From Cinclus cinclus (taxonomy: Eukaryota; Chordata; Aves; Passeriformes; Cinclidae), in NCBI RefSeq assembly GCF_963662255.1, contig NC_085047.1, positions 44,857,006 through 44,921,005 of the forward strand: a DNA stretch of 64,000 nucleotides, in the 5' to 3' direction. The translations under genes were made by a program, and so were the position numbers. This document shows, in pieces, positions 36,641 to 58,300 of the stretch. Each line of letters starts with the position of its first letter. Position 1 is the first letter of the stretch. The notes beneath the pieces were generated by a model that saw nothing but the letters and a program-made list of their open reading frames with translations, was not told the origin of the DNA and ran no database searches.

Positions 36641-39600
36641 ATGGAATGAGTACAACTCAGGCACTCTGTCCAGTAGCTGACCCTGTACCCTTGGCTTTCC
36701 ACTTTACTTTGCATGACCACACACAAACCAACACCTATACGTGTACACTATGGATCTTCCCAGTAACTGTCCCTGGCTCCTGCTGTCTTCTCCTGACTCA
36801 CACTCAGAGCCATAAACCTGCAGATGGGTCTCAGGTTGACCACTGACCTCATAGCCTCTCCAGTGGATGGTTTGGACCTCTTGGCCCCTCCAGGACCCAA
36901 GTGTCAGACCAGTCTGGTCCTCCTGGTATCCAGCCTAGACCTATGGCTTCTCCATTTTACAGCTTCCAAGCCTCCTTCTCACCAACTAATCCAGCTTGAT
37001 ATTTGCAGGTATGCACACACTGATATATATCCCTTCACAGCACACAGTCTTCTACAAAAAAGCAGCATCCTGTCTTGACACAAGTTTATTTCACTTGCAC
37101 CTGCTCAAATCACACCTCTCAGGTGGGCTGTTACAAAGATCACTAGAGCAGGAGTTGCCTTTTGCTTACAGCATCTAGTAGTGGTTTCTTTCCTTGTCAC
37201 TTCATGTTTCTTACACTTTTCAACTGCTGCAGTTTGGATTCCTCCCCAGACTGTAGTTCCCTTCAGTGTAGTACCTGCTCCTGCAGGGATGCCTTCATGG
37301 ATCGCAGTCATCTCAGAATGTTTCTGCACCTATGTCTTCTTGTGTGTCATCACTTGTACCCTCACAAATCTCACAGCAGCTGCTCCTCTTTTTTAAATGT
37401 GTTTCACAGAGATGCTGCATGGTTCTGTAATTTTCATGTGGTGGGTTGGTGGTGTCTGTTGCCAAGCCAGCTGGAAGCAGCTGTGATTGGAGGGCAGACC
37501 TTCTTCCACATAGCTCGCTCCCGTAGCCCCTCTGCTACCAAAACTCTGCCAGCTATGCACTGTAGCACAGTGTAGCATTTTCTTTCAGTTTGAGGCAACT
37601 CACAATCTTTCGAGTTAGGACCTGTGTTTAGGCAGAAGCTTTCTCAGCCTCCTCTCAGGTTTCCCCAGCTTTCCACTGCCCTCCAGTGGATAGTGCTGCT
37701 TGTCAGCTTTGTCTGCCATGGCATATAAGGCAGCTTTAAGGTCTTTCCTTTCCTTCCAACAACACCCTTTAGCAAATAAAAAAAGAACAACATGCATATG
37801 AGTGGCAGTGTTCCAGGTTCGAACATTGAGAATCCCTAAAGGTCTTTGATTAATTCCTGCAAAATCGAAGAGCTTTTCTTTTGAACCCAGACACATTCTG
37901 GGGTATAAGAACTAAAGGTGTGAGAGCAAAGATGCTCGAAAGATATTTAAGACATGCCAGAGAGGCATTAGGGTAAGGGTTTGACATGTTGATAATAGTT
38001 CTTCTTTTAATTCCTGGTGTCAGAAGGTCTGCTGAGTTCTGTTTCAATTCATAGTGTGTTTTACCTGAGATGAGGAACAAGATGGAAGGCTTGGATTTCT
38101 TTCTAAGGAACTGTCTAGTCTGGGGTACAGGCATATTCCTGACAGTAACATTAATTGATTCAGAAGGAATAGCAGAAGTGAAACCTCTTGGGATGATGGT
38201 CAAGAGCTAGTTTTTACCTGGACTGCCAACAAGAAAAATGCAAAACACCCTTCTTCACTCTGCACACCTGTCCTCTCTCCTTCTGTTCTCTCTTCACACT
38301 ATGCATTGCACTCAGTCCCTTCAGTGAGGCAACGAGCAGTGCAGACACTGGGATCAGTGTGTAGTGGTTCTTCCATCAGCAGCAGTCCCTTTAGAGTCAT
38401 GCCTCATGGGCCCTGCTCAGGTATGGTTTTTGCTATGTTCCTGGTCATTTTTTTTCTCCTGTTGGTGCTTTCTGTCCTTTCTAAAACAGATGTTTCAGAG
38501 GTGCTGCAAACCCATCTGGTGGCTCAAAGCCACCAAGAAGCTTGGCTGATGTACTCAGCTGTGGCCTGTGGTGGGTCAGGAGGAGACTGGCTGTGTCCAG
38601 TGTGGCTATGACTTTCCCACAGAAGCTCATCCCTATAGCCCCTTCCTCAACCTGCTGAGTATGTTTAGTAGACAGATATATGGCATTTCACAAATTATAT
38701 GCCTTCCCTGTGCCATGAGAGAGATGCTGCAGTGTAGTGGAGCAGTTGGGTAGGCTGACACTATGGTTTCATTCACAGGATCCTCATTCTGCAGGAGACA
38801 TGGTTCAATCCTGAAGGGAGCGTGGGTGGATCAGTGTGGTTGGTACTGCCATGCTCTGGCATCCTAGCACAGGAACATGGGTGGGTCTTGGGTTTCCCCT
38901 CACTCATTTCAGCTCCTTGAACTCAGAGGCTACAGAAAAAGTCCTGCACCCTGGAGCAGAGTTGTAGGGCTTCCCTCCCCAGGGTCATTTTTCAGTCCAC
39001 TTCAGTTATCCCAGAGCCCTTCCATGTCCTTACTTATAGGATTGGTTAGACAGCACCTCACTGATGCTTATATCACTTGTTTTCTGATTTGTTGTTGTTT
39101 TCCAGTTCTTCCTTCAGTTACTTCTGGATGCTTTTCCATTTCCTGATAATCATTGGCATAGATTAGCTATCTGTGTCCTTGAGCACACCAAAGCCATCCC
39201 CCAGCCGGAGTGGAGCCCAGATGAAGGCTGCAGCCGCTGCTGTCCTTCAGCACAAGCATACTGACCAGTAACCTATTTACATAGGTCCAGCTCCTTTTGT
39301 CTTCTTTCTTCTCTATTTCTTCATACTCACTCCTCCCAGGTCAAGTTTGATCTTTCCCTATTCTGTGTTTGATGCTTCCCTTAAACATCCCATAGTAAGT
39401 CTTGTACAACCCCAAAATGTTCTTTCCAACTTCCCTTGGCAAGTCCTATGGTCCTGTAGGCAGTGATTCTCTCTTAGTCTGTAAAGGCATTGATGGTGAG
39501 TGTCTTCATTTGACTCAGCTGGGGGTGCCACCTCCAACCCACAGGTGACTCCCTGTTCCAGCCCTTGGAACAGTCCTGCCAGGAGCTCATTCAGCTCTGG

Positions 39601-39720
39601 TACAGTTACTGGGGTTCCTTACCTGTCACTGTGTCTGTGCTCCTTTGTGTTCATGGGAATGAGCCTTCAGTCACATAACCTAATCTTTACCTAGTCCATA
39701 AATGCTATACTCATTTAGGT
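36640..39720. other. Unclassified tract, possible old repeat
   Basis: Three kilobases, richer in C and T on the plus strand than the flanks, full of short open frames (largest 137 codons at 37162-37575) but with no protein domain I know. Phrasing such as CCATCCCCCAGCCGGAGTGG and GGTGCTGCAAACCCATCTGG has the feel of a dispersed avian repeat, perhaps the inside of an LTR element, but I cannot name one. It follows an AATAAA at about 36621. Confidence 0.35.
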
Positions 39721-42700
39721 TCACTTCTTGAAGTTTTTTGGGGTAAAAAGTCCCTGAATAGACAGTAGTCTAAGTCTAACCCCTTCTGGTGATTGCCTGG
39801 ACTGTGAAAATTTTGTCCACTAATTTCTGCTAATTCCCTTCTACAAACATTGTTCTAAATATCCTCATGTGATGCATGCTTTTTGAGGAAAGTCAAAAAG
39901 CAGTCATCTTAAGATTGTAAGAAATTTTATTCCCTTTTAAAAGGCTTTAAATTCCCATGGACAGAGGGAAGGCTTCCTGTCCTAAAGGCACTCAGTCTAC
40001 CTCTAGAGAAAACAAGGTGGGGCTTCAACTGGAAGCATAGGGGATGGTGTTTTGGGAGAAAGACAACGGGGCCTACTTCCAATTGCAAAACCTAAGACAT
40101 GCCTTTACACCAGAGGTAGGAGTGCAGGGCAGCTGTCACTGTGACTTTTTGAATAAAAGCTGTCTCTGATCTACACCATGCATCCCATGGTCACGAGGAG
40201 ATGAGGTGTGATACACAGTTTGCCTGAGTGCATGGGTAAGTGGCTAATGATGATTCCTGATCTGCAAACACATCCCACACAGATCAGAGCTTCAGCCCCA
40301 CCAGTCCTATACTGGTAATCTCAGAGGAACAGGTCACTCATTCTTACTGGTCAACGTGCTGGGTCTACGGATGACAGTTCAGCGTCCGTGCATTGCAGTT
40401 CTTGTGCTTCAGCTCCTAGGTGGTGTTAGATGACCATCTAGGTCATTAAACACCATTAGGTGGTGTTGCTCCCAAAGGACTATCACTTTAACAGTTTAAT
40501 ACCTTTCATATTAAATCATTGATACAAGGTAGCAATGGCTCTGCCAATCACACAGCCTGAGGCCGAGCATCTTTGATTTCCTCCATCCCAGAGGAAAATT
40601 AATCGTTCCCACCAGAATTTCTATAACCCTCCAGCCCTCCATCCAAGTAATGCACAAGAGAAGAAACATTACCTGTGCTACCAGCTCATACTGGATTCAT
40701 CAGTTCAAACTTGGCAGATGTTATCACAGCTTGTTTGTCTGGGCAATTCTTCCAGATAGGCTAAACTCAGCAGAACTTAACGTACAGGGAAGTTCTTAGT
40801 TTAATATTTGCCAGCAGTGCAGGGAGACTTGTTTGCCTGTCCTAAATTATCTCAGCAATTACATTTAGGAAGGCAATTAAAAATAATACACCTTTTAAGA
40901 AATTATCACAGATTGCATCTGACCAAAAGTGTGACTCTGTGAAAAACAGGGGACCATGATAGTGGGCCATGACCTGTAGTATTCCTTCAAAAATGCAGTG
41001 CAAACTGAAGAAAGTACCTCCTTGATCAATGTGCCCAAGGGGTCCATGGCACAAATCTCAGACAAAGAGCATTCTTTGCTAGTGGAAATCTATATTGTTG
41101 CACACACCAGAATGTCTCAAACAGAAAGGAAATATAGGAGACAGACTTTATCAGAGCAAAAGATGCATAGACTCCTAGAAGGAACCATTCTAAGTGGCAA
41201 ATGGAAGAGTAAGGCACTACAACAACTAATTCATTTGTTTAGTTCATTTGTTTAGAAATTTAGAATAAATTTCCGTTTGGGGTTTGGTTCTTAATCTCAC
41301 CTAAAGGCAATCTAATCCTGCCTAAAGACAGGTTCTCGGGCAGTTTAGGCATTATCTCAAATGTCAATGAGCATGAATTCACTTAAGTATTTTAGTGGAG
41401 CAGGTTACATGTTCCTGTATTTTCCTGACACTTTACTGGGTTAGATGTACTTCTGTAACTGTGACTGTCTAAGATGCCATCTTTGATGTCTAAAATGGCA
41501 AGATTTTCAGAGCTTGATACCTGCTGTTGCTCCTGGAATACATGGATATTTGGGAGGGAAATACACATCTTGTAGTACATCTTGTCTAGGCACAGCAAAG
41601 ATCAAGATGTGAGTCATTGCTCTGAGTAGAACATAATATTCCTAACATTTTGAGGGAAGAGATATCTGGCCAAGAGGGGTGAGACAATGATGGTCCTATA
41701 GTTCAGGTACGCACTGTTAACCAGTGTGGAACACACAGGGCTTAAGAGCTGATGAGATATGAGGAAAAATATAAAAATATCTAATGGTTATAAAGCATTT
41801 GTTGAGTAAATACCCAGTCCTTGATTTTTAATACTCTGTTAGGATTTTTTTTCCCCAGGCTTGTCTGTGAAATTATGTTGTAGGTACTTCTGGAAAATCA
41901 GGTCTGAACAGCTAGGAGAAGTTTTTCTTGTCCCACATGGGTGTTTCTGTTCTTCACTGAAACTGTCTCTATGAGTTCATTCAGCTGTGGAGTAGTTTCA
42001 TTTGCACCATCTCTACAGAGCCATTTTAATGCCTCACTAAGTGGACCTGCATGTAGATATTAATTTATTTAGATATTTATTTATTTTTCTATAAATCCAC
42101 TCATGGATTCTGATCACTCAGTTGGGAAAGTTGGTGTTTTCCTGAGGTTTGCACAATGTTTTTCTATGCACATATTTATCTCAACAGTATAAGGAACACC
42201 CTCATCAAACAAGGGCATCTTCTAAGAGGTTGTCATTTAAGAAATGTCCTTCCCACCATCATGTGAAACCTAGCTGGCTTGATGACATCTTAGAGGAAGG
42301 AAAGTCACTGCTCATTAGTAGGGAGTATCCTACCTCCAGTACTACTCTATCAAAAGAAAAGAGCTTGCAGCAAAAAAAATCAATAGTTTGCATCTATTGA
42401 AACTTGCTCTGTGAAAAAAATGAACAGCTGTATCAGCCTCCAGTGTAATAGCCTAGGCAATTAAAACAGGCATGGATGGCATCTTGCTTCCAGACTGGTC
42501 CCTCAGTTCTCTTAGGTCCTTGGGTGGCAGCAGAAGTCATGGTTGCTCAGTCACAGGCTGTGTGGGGTTAAAAATCAATTGCTTTCATCTGTGTATCTCT
42601 AAATTTCTATGTAAGCACATGAGCACATTATTCAGGAGTGCTGTGATCTGTCACCTACCCAGTTACCTTTACTGGAGAAAAATCAATGCCAGGTCAAAAA

Positions 42701-45169
42701 TCTAACAAGAAATGAGGAATTTTTAGATTGAAACATCTTCAGTTTCCAGCTTAGTGCAGTCATAATAGTGATAATGGAGAAGAATTAGAAGTTTGGAGTT
42801 GTTTGGCTCTTTTATTTTTTCACAGAATTTAGGTTTGATTCACCCTCTCTGGGAAGAGCAGGTTGAAGATGCCAATGTACAAGTGGCAGAAACTGTCTGA
42901 AGGAAAGTCAGGTTCGTGTTGCTGCTTCAGCCACTCTGATCTAACCATCCCAGCTCCTCAAAACAGCAGTTTCTGATTGCTTCTTCTGAGTGCTGGTCTG
43001 AGATCTTTGTGAGGAATGCATTCTGTCAGGGCCTCTGTACTCGCCAGTAAATGAACAAAAACTGAATGACTTGGACATAAAATTCACCCTCCGTGTTCAC
43101 TTCAAAACAAATACAAATGCAGGTTCTTCAGGTAGCATTTGTCATATGACACTCAAAAGATCACAAATGAAGATAAAATTTTTTGCTTTAAATATGTATA
43201 TACCACAGCCTTTCTACAATGACAAGCTTAGCTAGACAGACCAGACTGTGGAAGCCTGGTAATATTTGGAGACCTATTTAGCTCAACTGTAAATGCCCTA
43301 GGCAAATTGACTTTGCTCATCTGTTAAGAATGAAATGAGCTGTGTAACTCATTAGTGTTGGGTTCTTCCAGCCCAGATGTGCAAAGGACAGCAATCTGCT
43401 GTGCATCTGATCTAGGTATTATACTGTGAACAAAGCCCACTTGAAATTTTTCAGTATTCACATTTGGCAAGTATCAGAGCTACTGATATCATGTACCTTT
43501 GAACCTCTGTTTCATATGCTTCTTGTATAAAAATGCCACTTTTTTCAGAATACTTAGGAAAGATTCCCAGGAATCACCTGTAATCGTGTCCTATGAAGAA
43601 CTGCAAGAAATTTTTGGATTTCAGCTTTAAGAGGGTTCATTTATCATTATCAACACAGTTTTATTTTAATTGCTACTTAAAGGAGCAACTAGTCGAGTAC
43701 AAGCTGTGTTCAGTTTGTTTTAAGAAAAGCTGGTGAAAGTACAAGGGAGAAATGTACAGAAATCAGAAGGGAACACGCTCAGAGATACATGTAGACACAG
43801 AATCACTATGTCCCAGGGACTGACTGGACTGAAAAGTCGCTGGAGAGAAGAGATTACTGAAGCAGGTGGAATGTTGCAGCTTCAGCTCAGCATGAATAGC
43901 AAGATAGATCCCTCTGGTGGCTCCTGGCTGTGCCTTTTACAGCTTCTGGACTGCCAGGCCACGTCTTTGCTGGAAAGTTCTGGGGGACATATGGATCTGG
44001 AGTCATCTGGATCTATTCCCCAGGGCCAGCCACTCATTCAGATCCCAGACAAACTCATTTTGGGGCTGGGAGACATCATCTCCCAAGCAGTGCATGCAAC
44101 CGCTCTTTCAACTTCACCCTGCCCTTGGTCTCACTCATCCTCTCTGTGGAGCTGCAAGATCAACCCATGAGGGAAATCTACCCCTGAGGGAAATCTACCC
44201 GTCTCCAGTGGTGACCAAGTAACACATTACAGTAACAATGTCAGACTCAGGCAAAGAGAATACTTATCTCAGCAAATTGCCCTAAAGTCTTACGGAAGAA
44301 ATGTGGTTTCAGATATGCCTCTAACCAGCCACAGGTACTTAGGGGTTTTTTTAGCTGTATTTGTTTCCAACATGGACAGAGGAAAACAGGCTGTGTGAAA
44401 AAAAATTCACCTATCTCCTCTCCCTGCCCTTTTTGCTGTCAAAGTGCCTATTCATATCAGTACCCACTTGCTGCTGACCTTCTGCCAGCAACAACCTACG
44501 TCCCAGCTGTCCCAGCCTACTCACTACCCATGGCTCCCTCACCCCAGCCCAAACTACAGAAGAAGCTGATGCAGTTCTGTTTACCAGAAGTCCAACGATT
44601 TCCTTTTATTTGGCTCTAATGCCCTTACCAGCCATCTGAGGACTGATGGTGTTTGTTATCCCATGTGATTATGAGACTTAAATCTGAGGAATCTATTGCT
44701 CAGCAGATTTATCATAACATGATAGCTGAAGATCCCAGGAGGGCAAGGAAAAATCTCTAACACGGGACTCTCTTCTGGCGCAATTCTTCTATTACTTTGG
44801 GTGAAGGCACATTCACCAAGGCCAAATACATGCAGTTTGCTCCACTGGGAAATGAAGAGTGTATGTCCCTGCCATTTCCAGTATTATGTCCTTTCTCTAG
44901 GCAGTTTTAATGATACTCTCTGGCGATATCTAGATTGCTAACTCTCTTTTCTCTTTTGCCACTTTCCCAGTAAATCATTGCAATCTGGCACTTGTTTCTT
45001 TCTGTTTGCCTGCCCAGCGCCCACCCCACCGCAGACCTTCCCTTCCAGGTCCGTGCCCTTTTTTCACCCGGTTTCGCCATAGTCCCCCAGTATTCCCTTT
45101 CTGCTCCCAATTTCTTTGCAAAAGTCATACTTTCACAGTCTCTCCCACCATTTTCCATGCCGGCCTGGC
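39721..45169. other. Intergenic upstream of RAB39A
   Basis: 5.4 kb without a recognised gene. The plus frame 43733-44170 (145 codons) is the longest non-repeat frame in the desert but shows no domain, splice support or family likeness. A 16-base unit (TGAGGGAAATCTACCC) is tandemly doubled at 44168-44200. Confidence 0.65.
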
Positions 45170-52331
<7,162 letters not shown>

Positions 52332-55300
52332 GTTTGTAGCATGCCAAAGAGCCCATGGGGTGTTCAGAAGATGATGCCCATCTAAATGACAACAAAAAAA
52401 AAATTGAAACAATATTAGATCATGGCATAGCTGAATCATAGAACAGTAATTTGGTTTTGTGTCCTTCTGTCAAGGTTATAATCCATAACACTTTAAGTGC
52501 TTTTTTTTCTTTGCAGAGTACAATAACTTCATGTGGTCTTCAGGAAAAGAAATTGCATATTGCTAAAGGGAAAACTAATTCTATAGCAAGACACTGAGAA
52601 AGTGCAATAATCATCATGACGACATCCTTGCTCGGGCTTTTTATTTTGAATACTGTTTAAAATCAAGTCTTGTTAGATGAAGATCAGATGAGCTCATTAC
52701 TTTTGTTCATCCTGCCTTAGCTTTGGGCAAGAAAATATACCTTATACTTTTTTAATGTGATTCTTGACTCAAGTGCAGGGCTGCTAAGGATCATTAAAGT
52801 TTAAAATACTGTAGAATTTGATAATAAAAATAACTCTAAGGAAAACAAACTGAAAGATTGCTCCAATAGAAAACACTTTTGATATGACAATGGATACAAG
52901 CCTTACTAAAGAAAAAGAATGTTTTAGAAAAGATTTATTTGTATACGAAAATGGGGAATAGAAACAATGGAACTTATTATTAAATATTTTCTGAATTGCC
53001 AATGAAACTAAACATAACATCACATATGATCCAGCTGTTATTTGACTTGTATACGAAACAGCTTTCCCAACCACTGGAGTTACATTTCAGCGGCCAGATC
53101 CTCAGCTGGGTAATTGTCATCATCACACTGATGCCTACAGAATTACGTTAACTTACACAAACAAATTCCATATTAGCTTTAAAAAATAAACCTACTTCTA
53201 ACTAGAAGTAAAAAAAGTTCAAAAGTGCTGCAACCTGTGAGAACCCAGGCCTTAAATTTGAATAGAGAAAGGACAGTTTTATTCTTAGCCAGCAAATGTT
53301 AAACTGTTGTTTAAAAATGGAAGGTTTTAAACTAAAATCATTGCAAATTGAGCATTTGGAGAGGAGAGAATTTCTAAAATAATGCTCATCTACAGAGAGA
53401 AAAGTTAGAGAACTCCTGTTCTAAGAAAGAAACCCATAACTGCTTTTAGTAACAACAGTAGGACAAATCTGTGATCATGTAGCATTTTACTGAGCTTGGA
53501 GTCATCTTCCTACTCCTCTGAATATAACACACACTAGCTATATGCAAACTAGGTCTAGCACGCAAATACCAAATAAATTTATTTCTATTTTATTGTAGTA
53601 GTATAAAAGATTACTTGATCTCCAGAGTTAATAAGCATCTACAAATTATCTGGCATACTCATAACCACCAAACATCAAGCCAGTTATTTTCATATAAAAG
53701 TGTGTACAATTAATCATGTACAGTCCTCCTTTTTCAAGATCAGGCAACAAGCCTATCTAATCTAATTTTCTTCTTCAACAAGATTGGTTTTCTCTCAGGT
53801 TACTTTTATATTCTTTTACAATCCTTTTTTGAATATTTTGTAGTATGAAGACAGGTTGTTTGGTTCCAGTTACTTTATACATTTAGGGCAACTAAAATCA
53901 TTGACTTCAAAGGGAACTAAAAGTTTAAGTTTTTCTGAAGCTTGAGTCTTACTTGCACTGAGGCACAGTTACACAGTCATGGAAGGGTACAGAGGCCTTA
54001 ATATAAACAGGAATCAGCCTTAATTCATTAACAAATACTACAGTTAATTCTTGTCTAAGCATGCCACAGAGTAATTGCTGTGAGCCTGATTCTCTACTGA
54101 ATGGCACGTATTGACACCAAATCAACTTTGTTTGGAGGGTATTTTAAGTATATATCTATGTTCTTTATAAAGTAAACATGACTACAGATACCAAAAGGTA
54201 GTGCAGAATCAGTCTCTGTGCATTTGACACTGATTCCCTTATGATATAAGGCTTGTGTTGTGCATCTCAGAAGACCTCTTTGTTGCTTAATTAATTTATT
54301 TAATTAACTAAATCAGTGACTGGGAAGTCAACAGACCCAAAGTCTACCACTGGTTCACTGTGTGTTTCTAAGCAAAGCATTTGCAGTTTTTGTGCCTCAC
54401 CTTCTGTATCTCAAATGCAGAGATGATTGTTCTTCCTCAAATTCACGAAGACTGCTGAGACCAAATCAGTCTATATGATCTTCAGTCCTGGACTCTATCC
54501 TCTGTGTGCTGCCTGCTTTTGAGTATTTAGCACCATGGGATGTAGATACTGGTTTCTCCTGACATACCCAAATAACAATAATAATTAAAAAATTAAAATA
54601 GCCTTATAAGTGCCAGGTATTGCTGTGAATCTACATATCATTGCATATTTCATTATTTTTAGATTAAAATCTTGTATCTTACATTTTTCTTCCTGAATAC
54701 TCTGGAGCCAATGAGCTTTTCATTCTGTATGAAAAAAAAATGGGTTACACTGGGTGGGAAAGGACTGGGAGAAGAGGGGGGTGTAGGGGAGGTATGCACA
54801 GAGAAATAAACCATCATCAGAGCAGAGCCTTAATCTCTGTTGTCAATGTTGTACCTGTGGTGTCACATTTATTACACTGGGAATAGAGCTTTTAACCAAG
54901 TTCAACTGTGTAAGGAACTGGTATTGGCAATGCAACTAGAAGAGAAGTTCACTACATTTTGAAGTACTGCGCACATAGTTGTCTTATTTGTAATTCCGAA
55001 AAATGTAGATTAACATGTACTTTCAAACATTGTCTGTCTTTATGATACATTAAACCTCTACTGTATCTTCTCACTACACACTTGCACTTGATAGAAATGT
55101 GTGATAAACATATAATTTGTCAAAATGCATCATTTTCAGATGCTTTGCAGCATGATATGTAAGTAAACAGCTTGAATAAGCTGTAGAATGAGTTATAGTT
55201 CAGTGCATGTATATTCTTTTTCCCCCCAAGGAAGCATGAATATTGACAACAAAATTAAATTCCCAGAAATTACAGAAATTAGATTAATCTTACTTGGTAG

Positions 55301-58300
55301 CTAAATTTAAAAAATAAAAAAAATATTTAATAGGAAAACACAAACTTTGCAAATTAAGATTTGGCCAGTCCAAGTTAGGAAATGGAAAATGTTGAAAAAT
55401 TTTGACAAAGGTTTTATTTGGATTCATAAGCCTGGAAAATGAACGCATAAAAAGTATAGTTTCGGACTCCTAAAATGTTTAAGTTTTCATCACTTTAAGT
55501 TTGATAAAGAAGAGTAAGCATCTTCCTCTACTTATTAAAATACTTTACATGTGAATTCTTAAGATGTTTTAGCTTGTTCATAATTGTATCTGTCCCATGT
55601 AAGAAGCAGAAACTAGCTTCATACTTCAGGAACCAACCAAAGAAAAAATTTAGAGGTGGAAAATGTTCTGTTCATTTATGCCTTCAGTATGGAATAGACT
55701 CACCAATCTAACTTCAAACTGATGACTGTCCTGTGCTCACAGAAAATGATGGAGGTTTGGCTGAGCCCGAGGCACGCTGTGCTGCCCTGTGCTGAGATCC
55801 CTTCTGCCTCAGACCAATGGCTACTGGTACTCAAGCTGCCTGTCTGAAAGCAAGGGTGGGTGGATGTACCATGATCACAGATATTTCAGTCTCAGCATTT
55901 CAGCTCCCTTAGGAAGTACATGCTTCATTGCCCTCTTTTTACATAATTAACATCCAGAAAGAGTGCTTTTTCCCTCACTTAAGACCCTGGCACAGTGGGA
56001 GCTCCTCCAAGGCTCCACCTTCGCTTTTTACACAGAGCTGCAAAAGAAATTTCAGCAGCCTTTACTTAGTCTTGAAGAAAAAGAAGAAAGACTGAGGGTT
56101 TGTTCTCTACATGGGCATGGAACCTTACCACAAACACAATGGACTGTTTAGGAAATAATTAAATTTCAAAAAAACAATTGTCAATAGCAAAAATTTGCAT
56201 TGCTCATTTCTCAGAGTCTAGAGACTATCTTTCAAATAAGTGAATGAAAATAAAATTCTAAAAGAGGAATCACCCATTGCCCTCCAAGGCTATTGGGAAT
56301 AGCAGGCTCTTTATGGGTGGGTAGGTAAATCTTCATTTAAACTCAAACTGAGGAATACAAAATCCCAATCCTGAGCTGCTAGAGTGAATCACTGTCTTTG
56401 AAAGTATTTATTTCATTTACTTCTCAGAGAAAGTAACGTTTTGCTCTAGGCCTGAGTTGTGCAGGGATGGATGCTCAGTGTGTAATCAGCAGAGAGATGA
56501 CTGTTGCCTGGAAGCAGTGCCGGGAAGCAGCCGACAGCAGCCCCCAGCAGCCTCACAGTGCAGCTCAAACTGAGGTTGACTGATCACAGGCTGCCAAAGG
56601 CTCACCTTGCAGCTGAACAGCGTCTATGGAAAGGTAGCAGCAGAAGTAGCAAATCCAAAGTCTGTACATTGTAAATAAGAGCAATGTCTTGGTAAAGAAA
56701 CTGGCATTTCAGCTACACTTCAATTGCTGCCATTCCTCATTGCTGAGGCTTCAAATCTGTGCAATCTATGCAAACTGAGATTTCCTGCTCCATGAAAATT
56801 GTAGGAGGACAAACCGAGCCTCCTGTAGCAATAAAATCAGTCACCAGGGAGTGAGCTGCACAAGATAAGGGTGGAAGGAGGACACAGATAATTTCTTCCA
56901 TCCCTGCACAGCCCTGGGGGAGAAGCAAGACTAACCACTGCCTGAGCCCTTAAGACCCTGTAGAAATATCCATTGCTGTAGTGGGACTTGTGGGATGAAA
57001 GAAAGCGCCAAGGACCTGGGGTCGGCACAGAGTTGCAGGCTACTGACTCCCTAACTCCAGCACTCCCTAAGGATAGGTTACCTCTGTGGCACAGCTGCAG
57101 GAATGTGTTGGGTATAACTCCATGCTGGCACTATGGCTACACTGTATAAAGGCAAATGCCTACATGGCAGGCTTTTCCCCCTTTCACCTTCTCTCCCACG
57201 TGGTTTCTTTACAGTAATGGACTGCCAGAAGAGGTGTCTGGCACCAAGGTCTGACAGTGAGCAGGGCAATAGTTGAAAATTTTAGTGGTACTTGCTAAGT
57301 ATTAAAGTACTAAAACTGAGGGGAGGAATTGTGGAAAATATTCCAGTCATAATCTTAGTAATAAAAATCTTTCAAGGCTGGCACTGCACTGCAGCACCTT
57401 TGAGAATTGTCCATTTTGGTTAAGTTTTCAATGCCAAGGAAACAGTTTGGCTATTTAGTAATAATTTATACTAGTTTGTAATTTAAAAATAATTACTGCA
57501 TATTATTCAGGGAGAAAAGTCTTCTCTGTGCAGATAATTTTAGTAATTTTGCTGAAACACAGCTTTTGTTGTGTGTCTTAAAAGTACAAGCTATGCCAGG
57601 ATGTAACTTTAAAATACACAAGTCTCAAATCCCATCAATCAGACCATTGAAATGCACAGTTCATTTTATTGGGATTTTTCTCTGCACAAATCTCTGTGGA
57701 AAATAGTCTGTTTCTCAGAGAAGCTCTCAAAACAAAAGAGAGGCAAAAATTATAGAGCACTGAAAAAGAGATGCATATGTGAACAAGTGTCAGAAATGTA
57801 GAATATGTTTTTTCTTGCAGTATCCTCTTTCACTCTACCATGCTTCACAGCCAACTGCAGCTCCCCCAGCACATAGTGAATAGAACAGTAAATTTCTAGC
57901 TGTCCAAAAAACACTGGGAGATCAAATGTAATTCCCCACAGCAGTTCTCCACAACTCTGTGCTTGGGTGAGAAACAATGGCCACATTCTGCCTAACACAT
58001 GCCATGTGTTTCTCTGTGTCCCAGGAGGAATTTGGCCTCAACAAAAACCCTCCCGCAGGTTCTGCCTGCAAACAGTCACTCTGCAACACCCCACACCATC
58101 CTCAGGGACACTCAGGATAAAAAGAGTAAGGTTTTCCAGCAAGGAAACTATGAGGGAATAGCACTGCGGTCTAAAAATATACATCAGAGAAAAACAAACA
58201 CCGGGGAGAGAGGTTATTTAAGCTAAAGGACAATGTTGGCATGAGAACAAAGGGGTCATACTGAGATGCACAGGATAGGTGGTTCTGGTGACACTAAGAT

